The position numbers were made by a program, and so were the translations under genes. This document shows positions 1 to 6,060 of a DNA stretch of 7,425 bases, in pieces; positions within the stretch are counted from its first letter, which is position 1; every line of letters begins with the position of its first letter. The DNA comes from Victivallales bacterium (GTDB lineage: Bacteria > Verrucomicrobiota > Lentisphaeria > Victivallales > SZUA-371): positions 1 through 7,425 of the forward strand of contig JAQUZV010000107.1 of the NCBI GenBank assembly GCA_028691155.1, given 5' to 3'. Below the pieces are notes generated by a model, which saw only the letters and a program-made list of their open reading frames with translations, ran no database searches and had not been told where the DNA came from.

Positions 1-403
1 TACTGATGCGGCTGAGCGCTTCATAAACCGGCACGGTGCCGATGGGCACTTCGCTGTGCTCGATAATGGTTTTGCGAATACGGGTAATGTCGCCGCCGGT
101 ACTGAGATCCATCACCGTGTCGGCGCCGTATTTGACCGCGGTGCGCAGCTTGGCCAGTTCCTGTTGCGGACAGCTCGACAGCGAAGAGTTGCCGATATTG
201 GCGTTGATCTTGGTATAGAGGGTACGTCCGATCCCGATCGGGGATAAGTTGGCATGATGGATATTGGCCGGAATAACAATGGTTCCGGCGGCGACTTCCG
301 CCCGGATTGCTTCGGGATCGCGTCGTTCCTTGGCGGCGACGGTGGTCATCTGCGGCGTGATCCGGCCGGCCTTGGCCGCGGTCATTTGGGTCTTGCTAGT
401 CAC
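1..403 (-). CDS. thiC: Phosphomethylpyrimidine synthase ThiC, N-terminal part (runs off left edge)
   Basis: ThiC is a radical-SAM enzyme that rearranges 5-aminoimidazole ribotide into the hydroxymethylpyrimidine phosphate moiety of thiamine, in the cytosol. The 134 codons present carry characteristic ThiC motifs: ITPQM near residue 15, NIGNSS at 69-74, GADTVMDLSTGGD at 93-105 and GTVPVYEA at 122-129. The first of these sits close to the N-terminus, so this is the short (about 430-residue) form found in clostridia and many other phyla, without the long N-terminal extension of the E. coli protein. The C-terminal CX2CX4C cluster motif lies outside the window. I chose the GTG at 403 because a GGAGG at 414-418 precedes it by 10 nt; an internal ATG at 385 has no such site. 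It begins 5 bp after the waaA stop, which suggests cotranscription and translational coupling. No TPP riboswitch fits in that gap. Family assignment is very secure; the start is probable. Confidence 0.95.
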   Translation of the reverse strand, partial: MTSKTQMTAAKAGRITPQMTTVAAKERRDPEAIRAEVAAGTIVIPANIHHANLSPIGIGRTLYTKINANIGNSSLSSCPQQELAKLRTAVKYGADTVMDLSTGGDITRIRKTIIEHSEVPIGTVPVYEALSRIS

Positions 404-408
404 TTATT

Positions 409-1680
409 TCAAGCCTCCAGGATAGTGATGGTTTTTGCCGTGGCGCCGCGATGGCGGGCCAGCGCTTTTTCCGCCCGTTCCCCCATGGCCCGGGCGGCGG
501 CCGGATCGTCCAGCAGTCGTCGCAAAGCCCCTTCCAGTTCCGCATCGGAGTTGACGGTGAGTACCCCGTCGGCTTCACGCAGGACATCGAGAACAAAACG
601 GAAGTTGGTTAATTCATGGCCGGTCACGATGGGTTTGGCGAAAATGGCCGGTTCGATGAGGTTATGCCCCTCGTTGTGTCCGGCCAGGCTTTTGCCCATA
701 ATGACGATATCGGCTTTGGCGATAAAACTGAACATTTCCCCGGTGGTATCGGCCAACAGGCAGTCCACCGTATGCTGCCCCTCCATACCTTTGGTCCGGC
801 GGCAGAAAGAGATACCGCTCTCCCGAAGCTGCGGCACGATTTCCGGTGCCCGCTCGGCGTGACGCGGCACGATTACCAACCGCAAATCCGGATAGTCCGG
901 TTTCAGCTCGCGGTAGGTGGTGGCGATCAGGATTTCTTCGCCGGGATGGGTGCAGGACGCCAGCAGTATCCGGTGCGGTTCCGGGCCGAAATATGCGGTC
1001 AGATCGACGGGCGGAAGCTGTTCGGGTACGGCCCGATCGAATTTCAGATTGCCGGTCACGACCACGTCAACCTCCGGCGCCACGGCTCGGAAGCGGTCGG
1101 CGTCGTGCTCCGACTGCACCAGAATTTTTGAAAAACAGGATAATACGGGCCGGAAGAAAAACCGGAACCGGGCATAACCCCGACTCGACTTGTCCGACAT
1201 CCGGCCGTTGACCAGAAAGGTCCCGATGCCGCGCCGCTGCGCCTCATGCAGCATGTTCGGCCACAATTCGGTTTCCAGCACCACCAGCAGCGACGGGTCG
1301 AACAGCCGGAAAACTTTCCTCACCCACCAGATAAAATCCACCGGACAAAAGATCACCGCCGTCTGCGGCGGCACCCGATCGCGGGCCAGTTGTTGTCCGG
1401 TGGTGGTGGTGGTGGAAATGACGAACCGGCGTTCGGGGTGAAGCTTCTGCCAGGCGCGAATCAGATCCAGAGCGATCTGGGTTTCGCCGACGCTGACCGA
1501 ATGAATCCATACTGCGCCGCGATAACCGGCCAGCTCCCGCCGCCGTGCCGCCGTATAAACGGCAAACCGTTCGCCAAAGGTTTTTTTCCATCCCGGCCGC
1601 CGGATTAGTTTGACGACCAAACCGGGAAGGAACAATAGGAATCCCAGCGGGAACAATAAATTATAAAGCGGATAAATCAT
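409..1680 (-). CDS. waaA: 3-deoxy-D-manno-octulosonic acid (Kdo) transferase WaaA/KdtA
   Basis: This inner-membrane glycosyltransferase adds Kdo from CMP-Kdo to the lipid A precursor, the first step of LPS core assembly. The 423 residues match the usual family length (about 425). A hydrophobic N-terminal anchor (about residues 3-26) is followed by the conserved GER motif near 36-38, whose Glu is the proposed catalytic base in the family. Further family motifs are HSVSVGE near 60-66, LETELWPN near 135-142, VTGNLKFD near 209, ASxTHPGEE near 241-249, VPRHAER near 271 and the CMP-binding GHN...E near 338-343. The reading frame is open upstream to an ATG at 1803. I prefer the ATG at 1680 because AAAAGG lies 6 nt before it and because the protein then starts, like its homologues, directly at the membrane anchor; the ATG at 1686 has its SD-like bases abutting it. 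One copy is present here; whether it adds one, two or more Kdo units cannot be read from sequence. Confidence 0.95.
   Translation of the reverse strand: MIYPLYNLLFPLGFLLFLPGLVVKLIRRPGWKKTFGERFAVYTAARRRELAGYRGAVWIHSVSVGETQIALDLIRAWQKLHPERRFVISTTTTTGQQLARDRVPPQTAVIFCPVDFIWWVRKVFRLFDPSLLVVLETELWPNMLHEAQRRGIGTFLVNGRMSDKSSRGYARFRFFFRPVLSCFSKILVQSEHDADRFRAVAPEVDVVVTGNLKFDRAVPEQLPPVDLTAYFGPEPHRILLASCTHPGEEILIATTYRELKPDYPDLRLVIVPRHAERAPEIVPQLRESGISFCRRTKGMEGQHTVDCLLADTTGEMFSFIAKADIVIMGKSLAGHNEGHNLIEPAIFAKPIVTGHELTNFRFVLDVLREADGVLTVNSDAELEGALRRLLDDPAAARAMGERAEKALARHRGATAKTITILEA
414..418 (-). promoter_or_regulatory. Shine-Dalgarno of thiC, inside the end of waaA
   Basis: On the minus strand the last waaA codons (Leu-Glu-Ala-stop) contain GGAGG, 10 nt upstream of the thiC GTG. 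It is the only good ribosome-binding site nearby and decides the thiC start. Because ribosomes finishing waaA pass over it, thiC translation is probably coupled to waaA; that is inference from the spacing. Confidence 0.6.
1399..1415 (+). repeat. GGT trinucleotide repeat inside waaA
   Basis: Five GGT units plus GG form a 17-bp microsatellite. On the coding (minus) strand it reads as ACC codons, giving a run of threonines after Ile-Ser near residue 90 of WaaA. E. coli WaaA also has a Thr-rich stretch here, so the residues fit the fold. Copy-number slippage would add or remove Thr without shifting the frame. Confidence 0.7.
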
Positions 1681-1973
1681 GACCATCCTTTTGACAAAAA
1701 TCCATTGCCGGCCGGAAGCGTATTGCCGGTCGTCTGACATAACAAACGGTAAATGTAACACCATAACGGGGAAATGCCAGTCGCCTTGTGAAGGTAATGC
1801 CATTTCGCCGCCGCTCCGGGACGGTGGTGATTTTTGGCCGGTTCACCGGAATTTGTGGGGGGCGGAACCGATAATTGAGTTCAAATGATTTGACGGTTGG
1901 AAAAGTAACGGAAAGATTTCGTCAAAAATCGAAAGTTATCCATAGGCGGCGGCAATCTTCCGTCCCGGCGGTT
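1681..1973. other. Intergenic gap between exonuclease gene and waaA
   Basis: This 293-bp stretch separates the exonuclease stop from the waaA start. It holds the waaA ribosome-binding site at its left end. On the minus strand there is only a weak promoter-like TGTTAT (complement of 1738-1743) with no good -35 box. I found no convincing terminator, no conserved riboswitch sequence and no plausible small gene. The waaA frame remains open through part of it (to 1803), but the extension is not WaaA-like. waaA may have its own promoter here; that is inference from the gap size. Confidence 0.4.
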
Positions 1974-2534
1974 TTACCGTGAACGGGCGAGCAGGGCGGA
2001 AAGGGTTTTGCGAAGCAGGTGCAGCGTCCATTCCACATCGGCCCCGGCCCGATGGGCTTCGCCGTCGATATCGGGCAGTTGCAGCGAACCGCGCAGGCTC
2101 TGGAGGCTGTAGCTGGGCAATCCGGCGAACGCGGTGCGGGTAAGTTTAAGCGTATCCATGGTGTTGCCCTTCCAGAGTTCGTAACCAGAGCGGGACAATC
2201 CTTCCTGGAGGAAGCCAAGATCGAAGCGGGCATTGTGGGCGACCAGGGTACTGTCGCGCGCCAAGGTCATGAATTCCGGAATCATGGTTCGGAACGTCGG
2301 TGCCACGGCCACCATGTCGTCGGTGATATGGTGGATGCGGGTGGCGGCTGGGGGAATACGACGTCCGGGATTGACCAGGGATTGAAACCGCGTTTCCACG
2401 CCGTCGCGATCGATGCGGATGGCCGCCAACTCGACAATTCGGTCGCGGGACGGACTCAGTCCGGTCGTCTCCATGTCGAAAATGGTGAACGGACCGAGTT
2501 CGTGCCACTGTAACGTATCGGGAAAGGAAGCCAT
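1974..2534 (-). CDS. DEDDh-family 3'-5' exonuclease (DnaQ-like, exonuclease domain only)
   Basis: The protein is predicted to remove nucleotides from 3' ends of DNA or RNA using two metal ions. All five family residues are visible in the 186-residue product: D20 and E22 in FDMETTGL (ExoI), D105 in HNARFDLGFL (ExoII), and H161 and D166 in HRAGADVEWT (ExoIII with the h-type HX4D spacing). It resembles the epsilon proofreading subunit of DNA polymerase III, but it stops right after the nuclease domain. The C-terminal tail that anchors E. coli DnaQ (243 aa) to the polymerase is therefore missing, and a stand-alone repair or RNA-trimming role (ExoX/RNase T-like) is equally possible. The frame is open back to an ATG at 2621 inside galE; I chose ATG 2534, 13 bp after the galE stop, where the nuclease domain begins. 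The Shine-Dalgarno is weak (AGGA overlapping the galE stop, about 11 nt away), suggesting coupling to galE. Confidence 0.88.
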   Translation of the reverse strand: MASFPDTLQWHELGPFTIFDMETTGLSPSRDRIVELAAIRIDRDGVETRFQSLVNPGRRIPPAATRIHHITDDMVAVAPTFRTMIPEFMTLARDSTLVAHNARFDLGFLQEGLSRSGYELWKGNTMDTLKLTRTAFAGLPSYSLQSLRGSLQLPDIDGEAHRAGADVEWTLHLLRKTLSALLARSR

Positions 2535-2547
2535 TCCGCCGGGAATC

Positions 2548-3519
2548 CTACTTCCGGTAACCGTCGGCAAATTTCTGCCGCCAATCCCAGGCCGATTTGA
2601 TAATGGCGTCGGCGCTTTCAAACTGTGGTTTCCAACCCAATCGGGCTTTGATGCGATCGCTGCAGGCGATCAGACGGGGCGGATCGCCGGCACGGCGCGG
2701 CGCAATGTCGGCGGGAATCGGATGGCCGGTAATCCGCCGGGCGGCATCGATGATTTCCCGGACGCTCAGTCCGTTGCCGGTGCCCAGATTGTAATGACCG
2801 CTTTCCGGGGCGTCGAGGGCCAGCATATGAGCCTGGGCCAGATCGAGCACATGGATATAGTCGCGGATACAGGTGCCGTCCGGAGTATCGTAATCGTCGC
2901 CGTAGATCATAATCTGCTGGCGTTTGCCCTGGGCCACCTGAAGAATAATCGGAATGAGGTGGGTTTCGGGATTGTGGTCTTCACCGAAGTTGGTACTGGC
3001 GCCGGCGGCGTTGAAATAGCGCAACGCGGCATAGTTGAGGCCGTGAATGTCATGATACCAGCGCAGAATCTTTTCGAAGCAGAGCTTGGATTCGCCGTAC
3101 GGATTGATCGGATTCTGCGGGGTGGTTTCGCGGATCGGAATTTCCGTTGGTTCGCCGAACGTGGCCGCGGTACTGGAAAAAACGATGGTCCGGACACCGG
3201 TTGCTACCGCGGCATCGGCCATGTTGATGGCATTGGCTACATTGTTGCGAAAATATTTGCCGGGGTCTTTCATCGATTCGCCGACCAGCGAAAACGCGGC
3301 AAAGTGCATAATGGCTTCGAAATTGCCTTTGCGGCAGACTTCCATCAGGAAGTCGCGATCGGCCAGGTCGCCGCGACAGAATTGCGCCCGCGGGTCGACG
3401 GCATCCTCATGCCCGGTGACCAGAGAGTCGAACACGGTAACCTCGTGTCCGTGATCGAGCAGATATTCACTGCATACACTGCCGATATAACCGGCGCCGC
3501 CGCAAACCAGTACTTTCAT
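2548..3519 (-). CDS. galE: UDP-glucose 4-epimerase
   Basis: GalE interconverts UDP-glucose and UDP-galactose in the cytosol with bound NAD, supplying UDP-Gal for LPS and other polysaccharides or allowing galactose use by the Leloir pathway. It is an extended short-chain dehydrogenase of 323 residues. A Rossmann GGAGYIG sits at 7-13 and the acidic D31 ends beta-2. HFAAFSLVGES is at 72-82, the catalytic SST at 115-117 and YGESK gives Y141 and K145. RYFNAAGA follows, then the substrate-binding GTCIRDYIHVLDLAQAH segment, and NLGTGNGLSV nearer the C-terminus. This motif set and length are those of bacterial GalE rather than a dehydratase or other UDP-sugar epimerase, although the acceptance of N-acetylated sugars cannot be decided by eye. 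The ATG at 3519 has GGAGAAGG 4 nt upstream on the minus strand. It is the first gene after the divergent intergenic region and probably leads an operon with the exonuclease gene. Confidence 0.95.
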   Translation of the reverse strand: MKVLVCGGAGYIGSVCSEYLLDHGHEVTVFDSLVTGHEDAVDPRAQFCRGDLADRDFLMEVCRKGNFEAIMHFAAFSLVGESMKDPGKYFRNNVANAINMADAAVATGVRTIVFSSTAATFGEPTEIPIRETTPQNPINPYGESKLCFEKILRWYHDIHGLNYAALRYFNAAGASTNFGEDHNPETHLIPIILQVAQGKRQQIMIYGDDYDTPDGTCIRDYIHVLDLAQAHMLALDAPESGHYNLGTGNGLSVREIIDAARRITGHPIPADIAPRRAGDPPRLIACSDRIKARLGWKPQFESADAIIKSAWDWRQKFADGYRK

Positions 3520-3624
3520 TTTGCCTTCTCCATCCTTATAAATTCTTAATTTTTCAACGCAATAATGCGGTCATATTTTCCAGGGGATCGATCCTTTTCT
3601 GAATACCACCTCCAGCCCACAACA

Positions 3625-3640
3625 GATTAACCTCTTAATC
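3625..3640. repeat. Inverted repeat GATTAA-N4-TTAATC
   Basis: Perfect 6-bp arms are separated by CCTC. The symmetry and spacing are typical of a dimeric regulator site. It lies about 105 bp upstream of galE and 6 bp from a second palindrome. Which protein would bind is unknown. Confidence 0.4.
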
Positions 3641-3646
3641 CACAAT

Positions 3647-3659
3647 GCGTTATTAACGC
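3647..3659. repeat. 13-bp palindrome GCGTTA-T-TAACGC
   Basis: Two perfect 6-bp arms flank a central T. The left half with following bases (GCGTTATT) recurs directly at 3677-3684, 30 bp or about three helical turns away. Together with the inverted repeat at 3625-3640 this looks like an operator cluster, inferred only from symmetry and position. Confidence 0.4.
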
Positions 3660-3723
3660 CACTTCGCCATGGTGCCGCGTTATTTCGCGCCGGCGCCGGT
3701 TTCTCTGCCGGGGTGCGGGGGGG

Positions 3724-3822
3724 GTATATCATCTCCCGGTTTGATAAATTACCGCAATTTAGTTGGAAAACAATCGGGGTTATGCTTTTTTTTCACTTGC
3801 AGCCGGGAAAGAGGTGATATAC
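3724..3822. repeat. Imperfect long-range inverted repeat around TGATATAC
   Basis: The minus strand of 3724-3739 reads CCGGGAGATGATATAC. The plus strand of 3803-3822 reads CCGGGAAAGAGGTGATATAC. They differ by one 4-base insertion and one substitution and face each other across 63 bp. Each ends in a TGATATAC that could serve as an extended -10 element, one per direction, so the arrangement may be a pair of divergent promoters or two copies of one regulator site. Confidence 0.4.
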
Positions 3823-3823
3823 A
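3797..3823 (+). promoter_or_regulatory. Candidate sigma-70-type promoter for the rightward operon
   Basis: TTGCAG (3797-3802) resembles a -35 box and TATACA (3818-3823) a -10 box. The spacer is short (15 bp), but a TG one base before the -10 makes it an extended -10. Transcription would start near 3830, leaving a leader of roughly 160 nt before the ATG at 3992. This is a match by eye only. Confidence 0.35.
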
Positions 3824-3991
3824 TTAATTTGGTTCGGTTCCGGTTCGATGCTCGGTTTTGAGCTTTTACCGCAAAAAATATGTACCCCGCCCAAATATTA
3901 TCGGTCGACATCGGTCCACTGGCGGGAGACGGGGATTGAAATAAAAAAACAACCAGCAGAACGGCTTATTGCCGGTCGGGAAGGAAAGTAT

Positions 3992-4840
3992 ATGGGGAAG
4001 GAAGAAGTTGCCGCGGCCGGAAACGGCGGAGTGCCGGTAAAATATGGCTTTTCGGTCAAGGAAGACGCGGTAATGGGAAAAGCGACGGCATTGCTGCAAC
4101 GTGTTTTTTCGCCGTCGCGCTTCGATGCCATTGTCGCCTTTGCCGAGAAAATCGGGCACTGGGCCATTTATGCGGCCATGGTTCTGGGTTTGGTTTTTGC
4201 CATTGTCACCGCCATCCGCATTCCGGATTTCGAATTGTTGTTCCGGGCGATAATTCTGATTCTCGGCGTGGGCTTCATGCAATATGTCGCCTTCAAAATC
4301 TTTCGTTTCAACACCGTAATGCTGGCCGCCACGCGGGAAAAAACCGGGGCGGCGGTAATTTTCGAACTGTTGGCGCTGGCTGGTATTGTCGGCGGCCTTC
4401 TGCTGCTGGCCCGGGATCTGCCGCTGGTATTCAAATTCGGCATCGCCCCGCTGGGCAATATTCTGGTCCGTTTCATCACGGTGGAAGCCATCGGCATTAT
4501 TGCGCTTAATTTTCACCGCCTCAACCAGGAGGAGGACCGCACCGTCGGCCCCGGCGAATCGGCGTTGACGCTGCTGGCCTTTATTGGGAAAGCGGCGTTG
4601 CCGCTGGCGCGAATAATATTCGGCTTGTTTGCCGTGCTGACTTTCATCGGGATATTGCGGGCGACAATCAAGGTTTGCGGGAAAGTAAGTTTTTGGGAAG
4701 GAGTCAATATCGGCTTCGGCAGCGTCTCCGCGATCATGATCGCGGTGGCCGTACCGGTCGCGGCCACGTTGTTCTATCTGGCGTTGCGCCTGCTGGTGGA
4801 ACTGATGCAGGCCGTGTTGCAGCGAAATGACCGCTGCTGA
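3992..4840 (+). CDS. Polytopic membrane protein of unknown function
   Basis: I do not recognise this 282-residue protein. A polar N-terminal segment of about 50 residues, presumably cytoplasmic, precedes some six hydrophobic stretches: about residues 57-76, 82-104, 120-140, 151-174, 191-222 and 241-270. The last two are long, and a short charged loop (NQEEDRTVGPGE, about 178-189) lies between the fourth and fifth. The tail is short and ends in NDRC. No catalytic motif, transporter signature or lipobox was seen. The ATG at 3992 is preceded by AAGGAA with a 5-nt gap; an upstream in-frame ATG at 3848 has no ribosome-binding site and would add 48 residues lacking protein character. It is transcribed in the same direction as the MoxR gene, 134 bp upstream of it, so it may belong to that operon, but the gap leaves room for a separate promoter. 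A loose similarity to small DUF4282-type membrane proteins is possible but unproven. Confidence 0.85.
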   Translation: MGKEEVAAAGNGGVPVKYGFSVKEDAVMGKATALLQRVFSPSRFDAIVAFAEKIGHWAIYAAMVLGLVFAIVTAIRIPDFELLFRAIILILGVGFMQYVAFKIFRFNTVMLAATREKTGAAVIFELLALAGIVGGLLLLARDLPLVFKFGIAPLGNILVRFITVEAIGIIALNFHRLNQEEDRTVGPGESALTLLAFIGKAALPLARIIFGLFAVLTFIGILRATIKVCGKVSFWEGVNIGFGSVSAIMIAVAVPVAATLFYLALRLLVELMQAVLQRNDRC

Positions 4841-4874
4841 CCGGAACCGACGCGGTCGAAGATGACCCCGAATG

Positions 4875-4916
4875 CGGCAATTTGCCGGATTTCCGGTTTC
4901 GGCCGTGAACTTTTTT
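4875..4916 (+). repeat. Palindrome CGGCAA-T-TTGCCG followed by a T6 tract
   Basis: A 13-bp palindrome (4875-4887) lies in the 134-bp gap between the membrane-protein gene and the MoxR gene. It is followed by a second short self-complementary element (CCGGATTTCCGG, 4885-4896) and, 14 bases later, by six Ts (4911-4916). A weak or regulated terminator is conceivable, but the T run is too far from the stems for a canonical intrinsic terminator. Confidence 0.25.
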
Positions 4917-4974
4917 GCGAGAGTGCATGTCTATCGCCATTGTGGAAACCCTAAATAAGCAAGGAGCAGAGAAA

Positions 4975-5997
4975 ATGCAGCAAGCGGAAATACAGGAACT
5001 GCAAAACCGGATTCGCGAGGCAGCGGCCTTTATCACGCCGTTGAAAACCGAAATCGGCCGGATTCTGGTCGGCCAGGAACAGTTGGTCAATCGTTTGTTG
5101 CTGGCGCTGCTGGCCGACGGTCACGTGTTGCTGGAAGGGGTTCCCGGACTGGCCAAGACCCTGGCGGTCAAAACCCTGGCCCAGTCTCTCAACGGTTCTT
5201 TCTCCCGTATTCAGTTCACCCCAGACCTGTTGCCGGCCGACGTAATCGGCACCCGCATCTACAATCAGGATGAACATTCTTTCAGCGTCAAGCAGGGTCC
5301 GGTCTTTGCCAATCTGGTGCTGGCCGACGAAATCAACCGCGCCCCGGCCAAAGTCCAGAGCGCACTGCTTGAATGCATGCAGGAAAAACAGGTTACCATC
5401 GGGGGCGAAACGTTGATTATGCCCAAACCGTTCCTGGTCATGGCCACCCAAAATCCCATCGAACAGGAAGGTACCTATCCGTTGCCGGAAGCTCAGGTCG
5501 ACCGGTTTATGTTCAAATTGAAAGTCGATTATCCGGCGCGGGTGGAAGAAAAGATTATTATCGAACGCATGGCCCATCCCGAAATAAATCTGAAAGCCAT
5601 TGCGGTCGCCACGCTGGAAGACATTGAAACCGGTCGCAGTTGGGTCGACAAAATTTACATCGACGAAAAGATTGTCGAATATATTCTCGACATTACCGTC
5701 GCCACCCGGGTGCACCGCCACGACGAGCTTTCGTCCCGCCAGGCGGATGCCAAACTGCAGCAGTTGGCCACCTATATCCAGTACGGCGCTTCGCCGCGTG
5801 CGGCCATTGCCATGGTTCTGGCCGCCAAAGCCCGGGCCTTCCTGGAAAGCCGCGCTTATGTGGTGCCGCAGGATGTCAAGGACGTGGCCCCGGATGTTCT
5901 CCGTCACCGGATCATGCTCACCTATGAAGCGGAAGCGGAAAATGTCGGCGTCGATGACGTCATCAAGCACATTCTCGACGAACTGCGGACGCCGTAG
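4975..5997 (+). CDS. MoxR-family AAA+ ATPase
   Basis: MoxR ATPases are cytosolic AAA+ chaperone-like machines, usually encoded next to DUF58 and von Willebrand A proteins. They are implicated in maturation of metalloenzymes or protein complexes and in envelope stress. In the 340-residue product (typical 310-350) the Walker A motif GVPGLAKT is at 55-62 and Walker B LVLADEINR at 114-122. The MoxR signature ATQNPIEQEGTYPLPEAQVDRF spans 157-178 and includes the sensor-1 Asn and arginine-finger region. A sensor-2 GASPRA lies in the C-terminal lid. All ATPase residues look intact, so the protein should be active. I chose the ATG at 4975 because AAGGAG stands 8 nt before it; in-frame ATGs at 4915 and 4927 lack comparable sites, and the extra residues are not family-like. 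The DUF58 gene follows after 63 bp. The substrate is unknown. Confidence 0.95.
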   Translation: MQQAEIQELQNRIREAAAFITPLKTEIGRILVGQEQLVNRLLLALLADGHVLLEGVPGLAKTLAVKTLAQSLNGSFSRIQFTPDLLPADVIGTRIYNQDEHSFSVKQGPVFANLVLADEINRAPAKVQSALLECMQEKQVTIGGETLIMPKPFLVMATQNPIEQEGTYPLPEAQVDRFMFKLKVDYPARVEEKIIIERMAHPEINLKAIAVATLEDIETGRSWVDKIYIDEKIVEYILDITVATRVHRHDELSSRQADAKLQQLATYIQYGASPRAAIAMVLAAKARAFLESRAYVVPQDVKDVAPDVLRHRIMLTYEAEAENVGVDDVIKHILDELRTP

Positions 5998-6060
5998 TCG
6001 GAGTGTTGCCGTCCCGGCCGCCATTTGAGACTGTCTGAATCTTAACACGAGGGTAAAATC

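Larger units (their letters stand above)
3520..3991. other. Divergent intergenic region (galE / membrane-protein gene)
   Basis: This 472-bp non-coding stretch must carry promoters for both flanking operons. It is AT-richer than the genes. It contains an inverted repeat at 3625-3640, a 13-bp palindrome at 3647-3659, a GCGTTATT direct repeat (3647-3654 and 3677-3684), the self-complementary GCGCCGGCGC at 3687-3696, a G8 tract at 3717-3724, a T8 tract at 3786-3793, a 9-bp TTACCGCAA direct repeat (3749-3757 and 3866-3874) and a plus-strand promoter candidate at 3797-3823. A frame is open from an ATG at 3848 into the membrane-protein gene, but it lacks a Shine-Dalgarno and its residues look non-coding. 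No RNA gene was recognised. Confidence 0.6.

Noticed and set aside
254..862. A 202-codon plus-strand open frame across the thiC start and the waaA 3' end.
   Set aside because: It overlaps two confirmed minus-strand genes and has a low-complexity Arg/Ser-rich translation typical of a shadow frame.
1936..1944. TTATCCATA, one mismatch from a DnaA box, in the gap before waaA.
   Set aside because: It is a single imperfect copy with no neighbouring boxes, AT-rich unwinding region or dnaA/dnaN genes, so an origin is not supported.
1681..1973. A TPP riboswitch upstream of the waaA-thiC pair.
   Set aside because: The conserved riboswitch core sequences were not found on the minus strand, and no matching hairpin arrangement was visible.
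1920..1973. An intrinsic terminator after the exonuclease gene (GATTT...AAATC near 1918-1933).
   Set aside because: The stem is only 5 AT-rich pairs without a following T run in the right place.
2413..3549. A 378-codon plus-strand open frame opposite galE and the start of the exonuclease gene.
   Set aside because: It lies antisense to well-supported galE and exonuclease coding sequence and has no recognisable domain or ribosome-binding site.
3848..3991. A 48-residue N-terminal extension of the membrane protein beginning at ATG 3848.
   Set aside because: No Shine-Dalgarno precedes it, the residues look like translated leader, and AAGGAA correctly placed before ATG 3992 gives a better start.
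4951..6048. A 365-codon open frame on the minus strand opposite the MoxR gene.
   Set aside because: It is the antisense shadow of a gene with full AAA+ motifs; its translation shows no family motif, and GC-rich codon bias commonly keeps such frames open.
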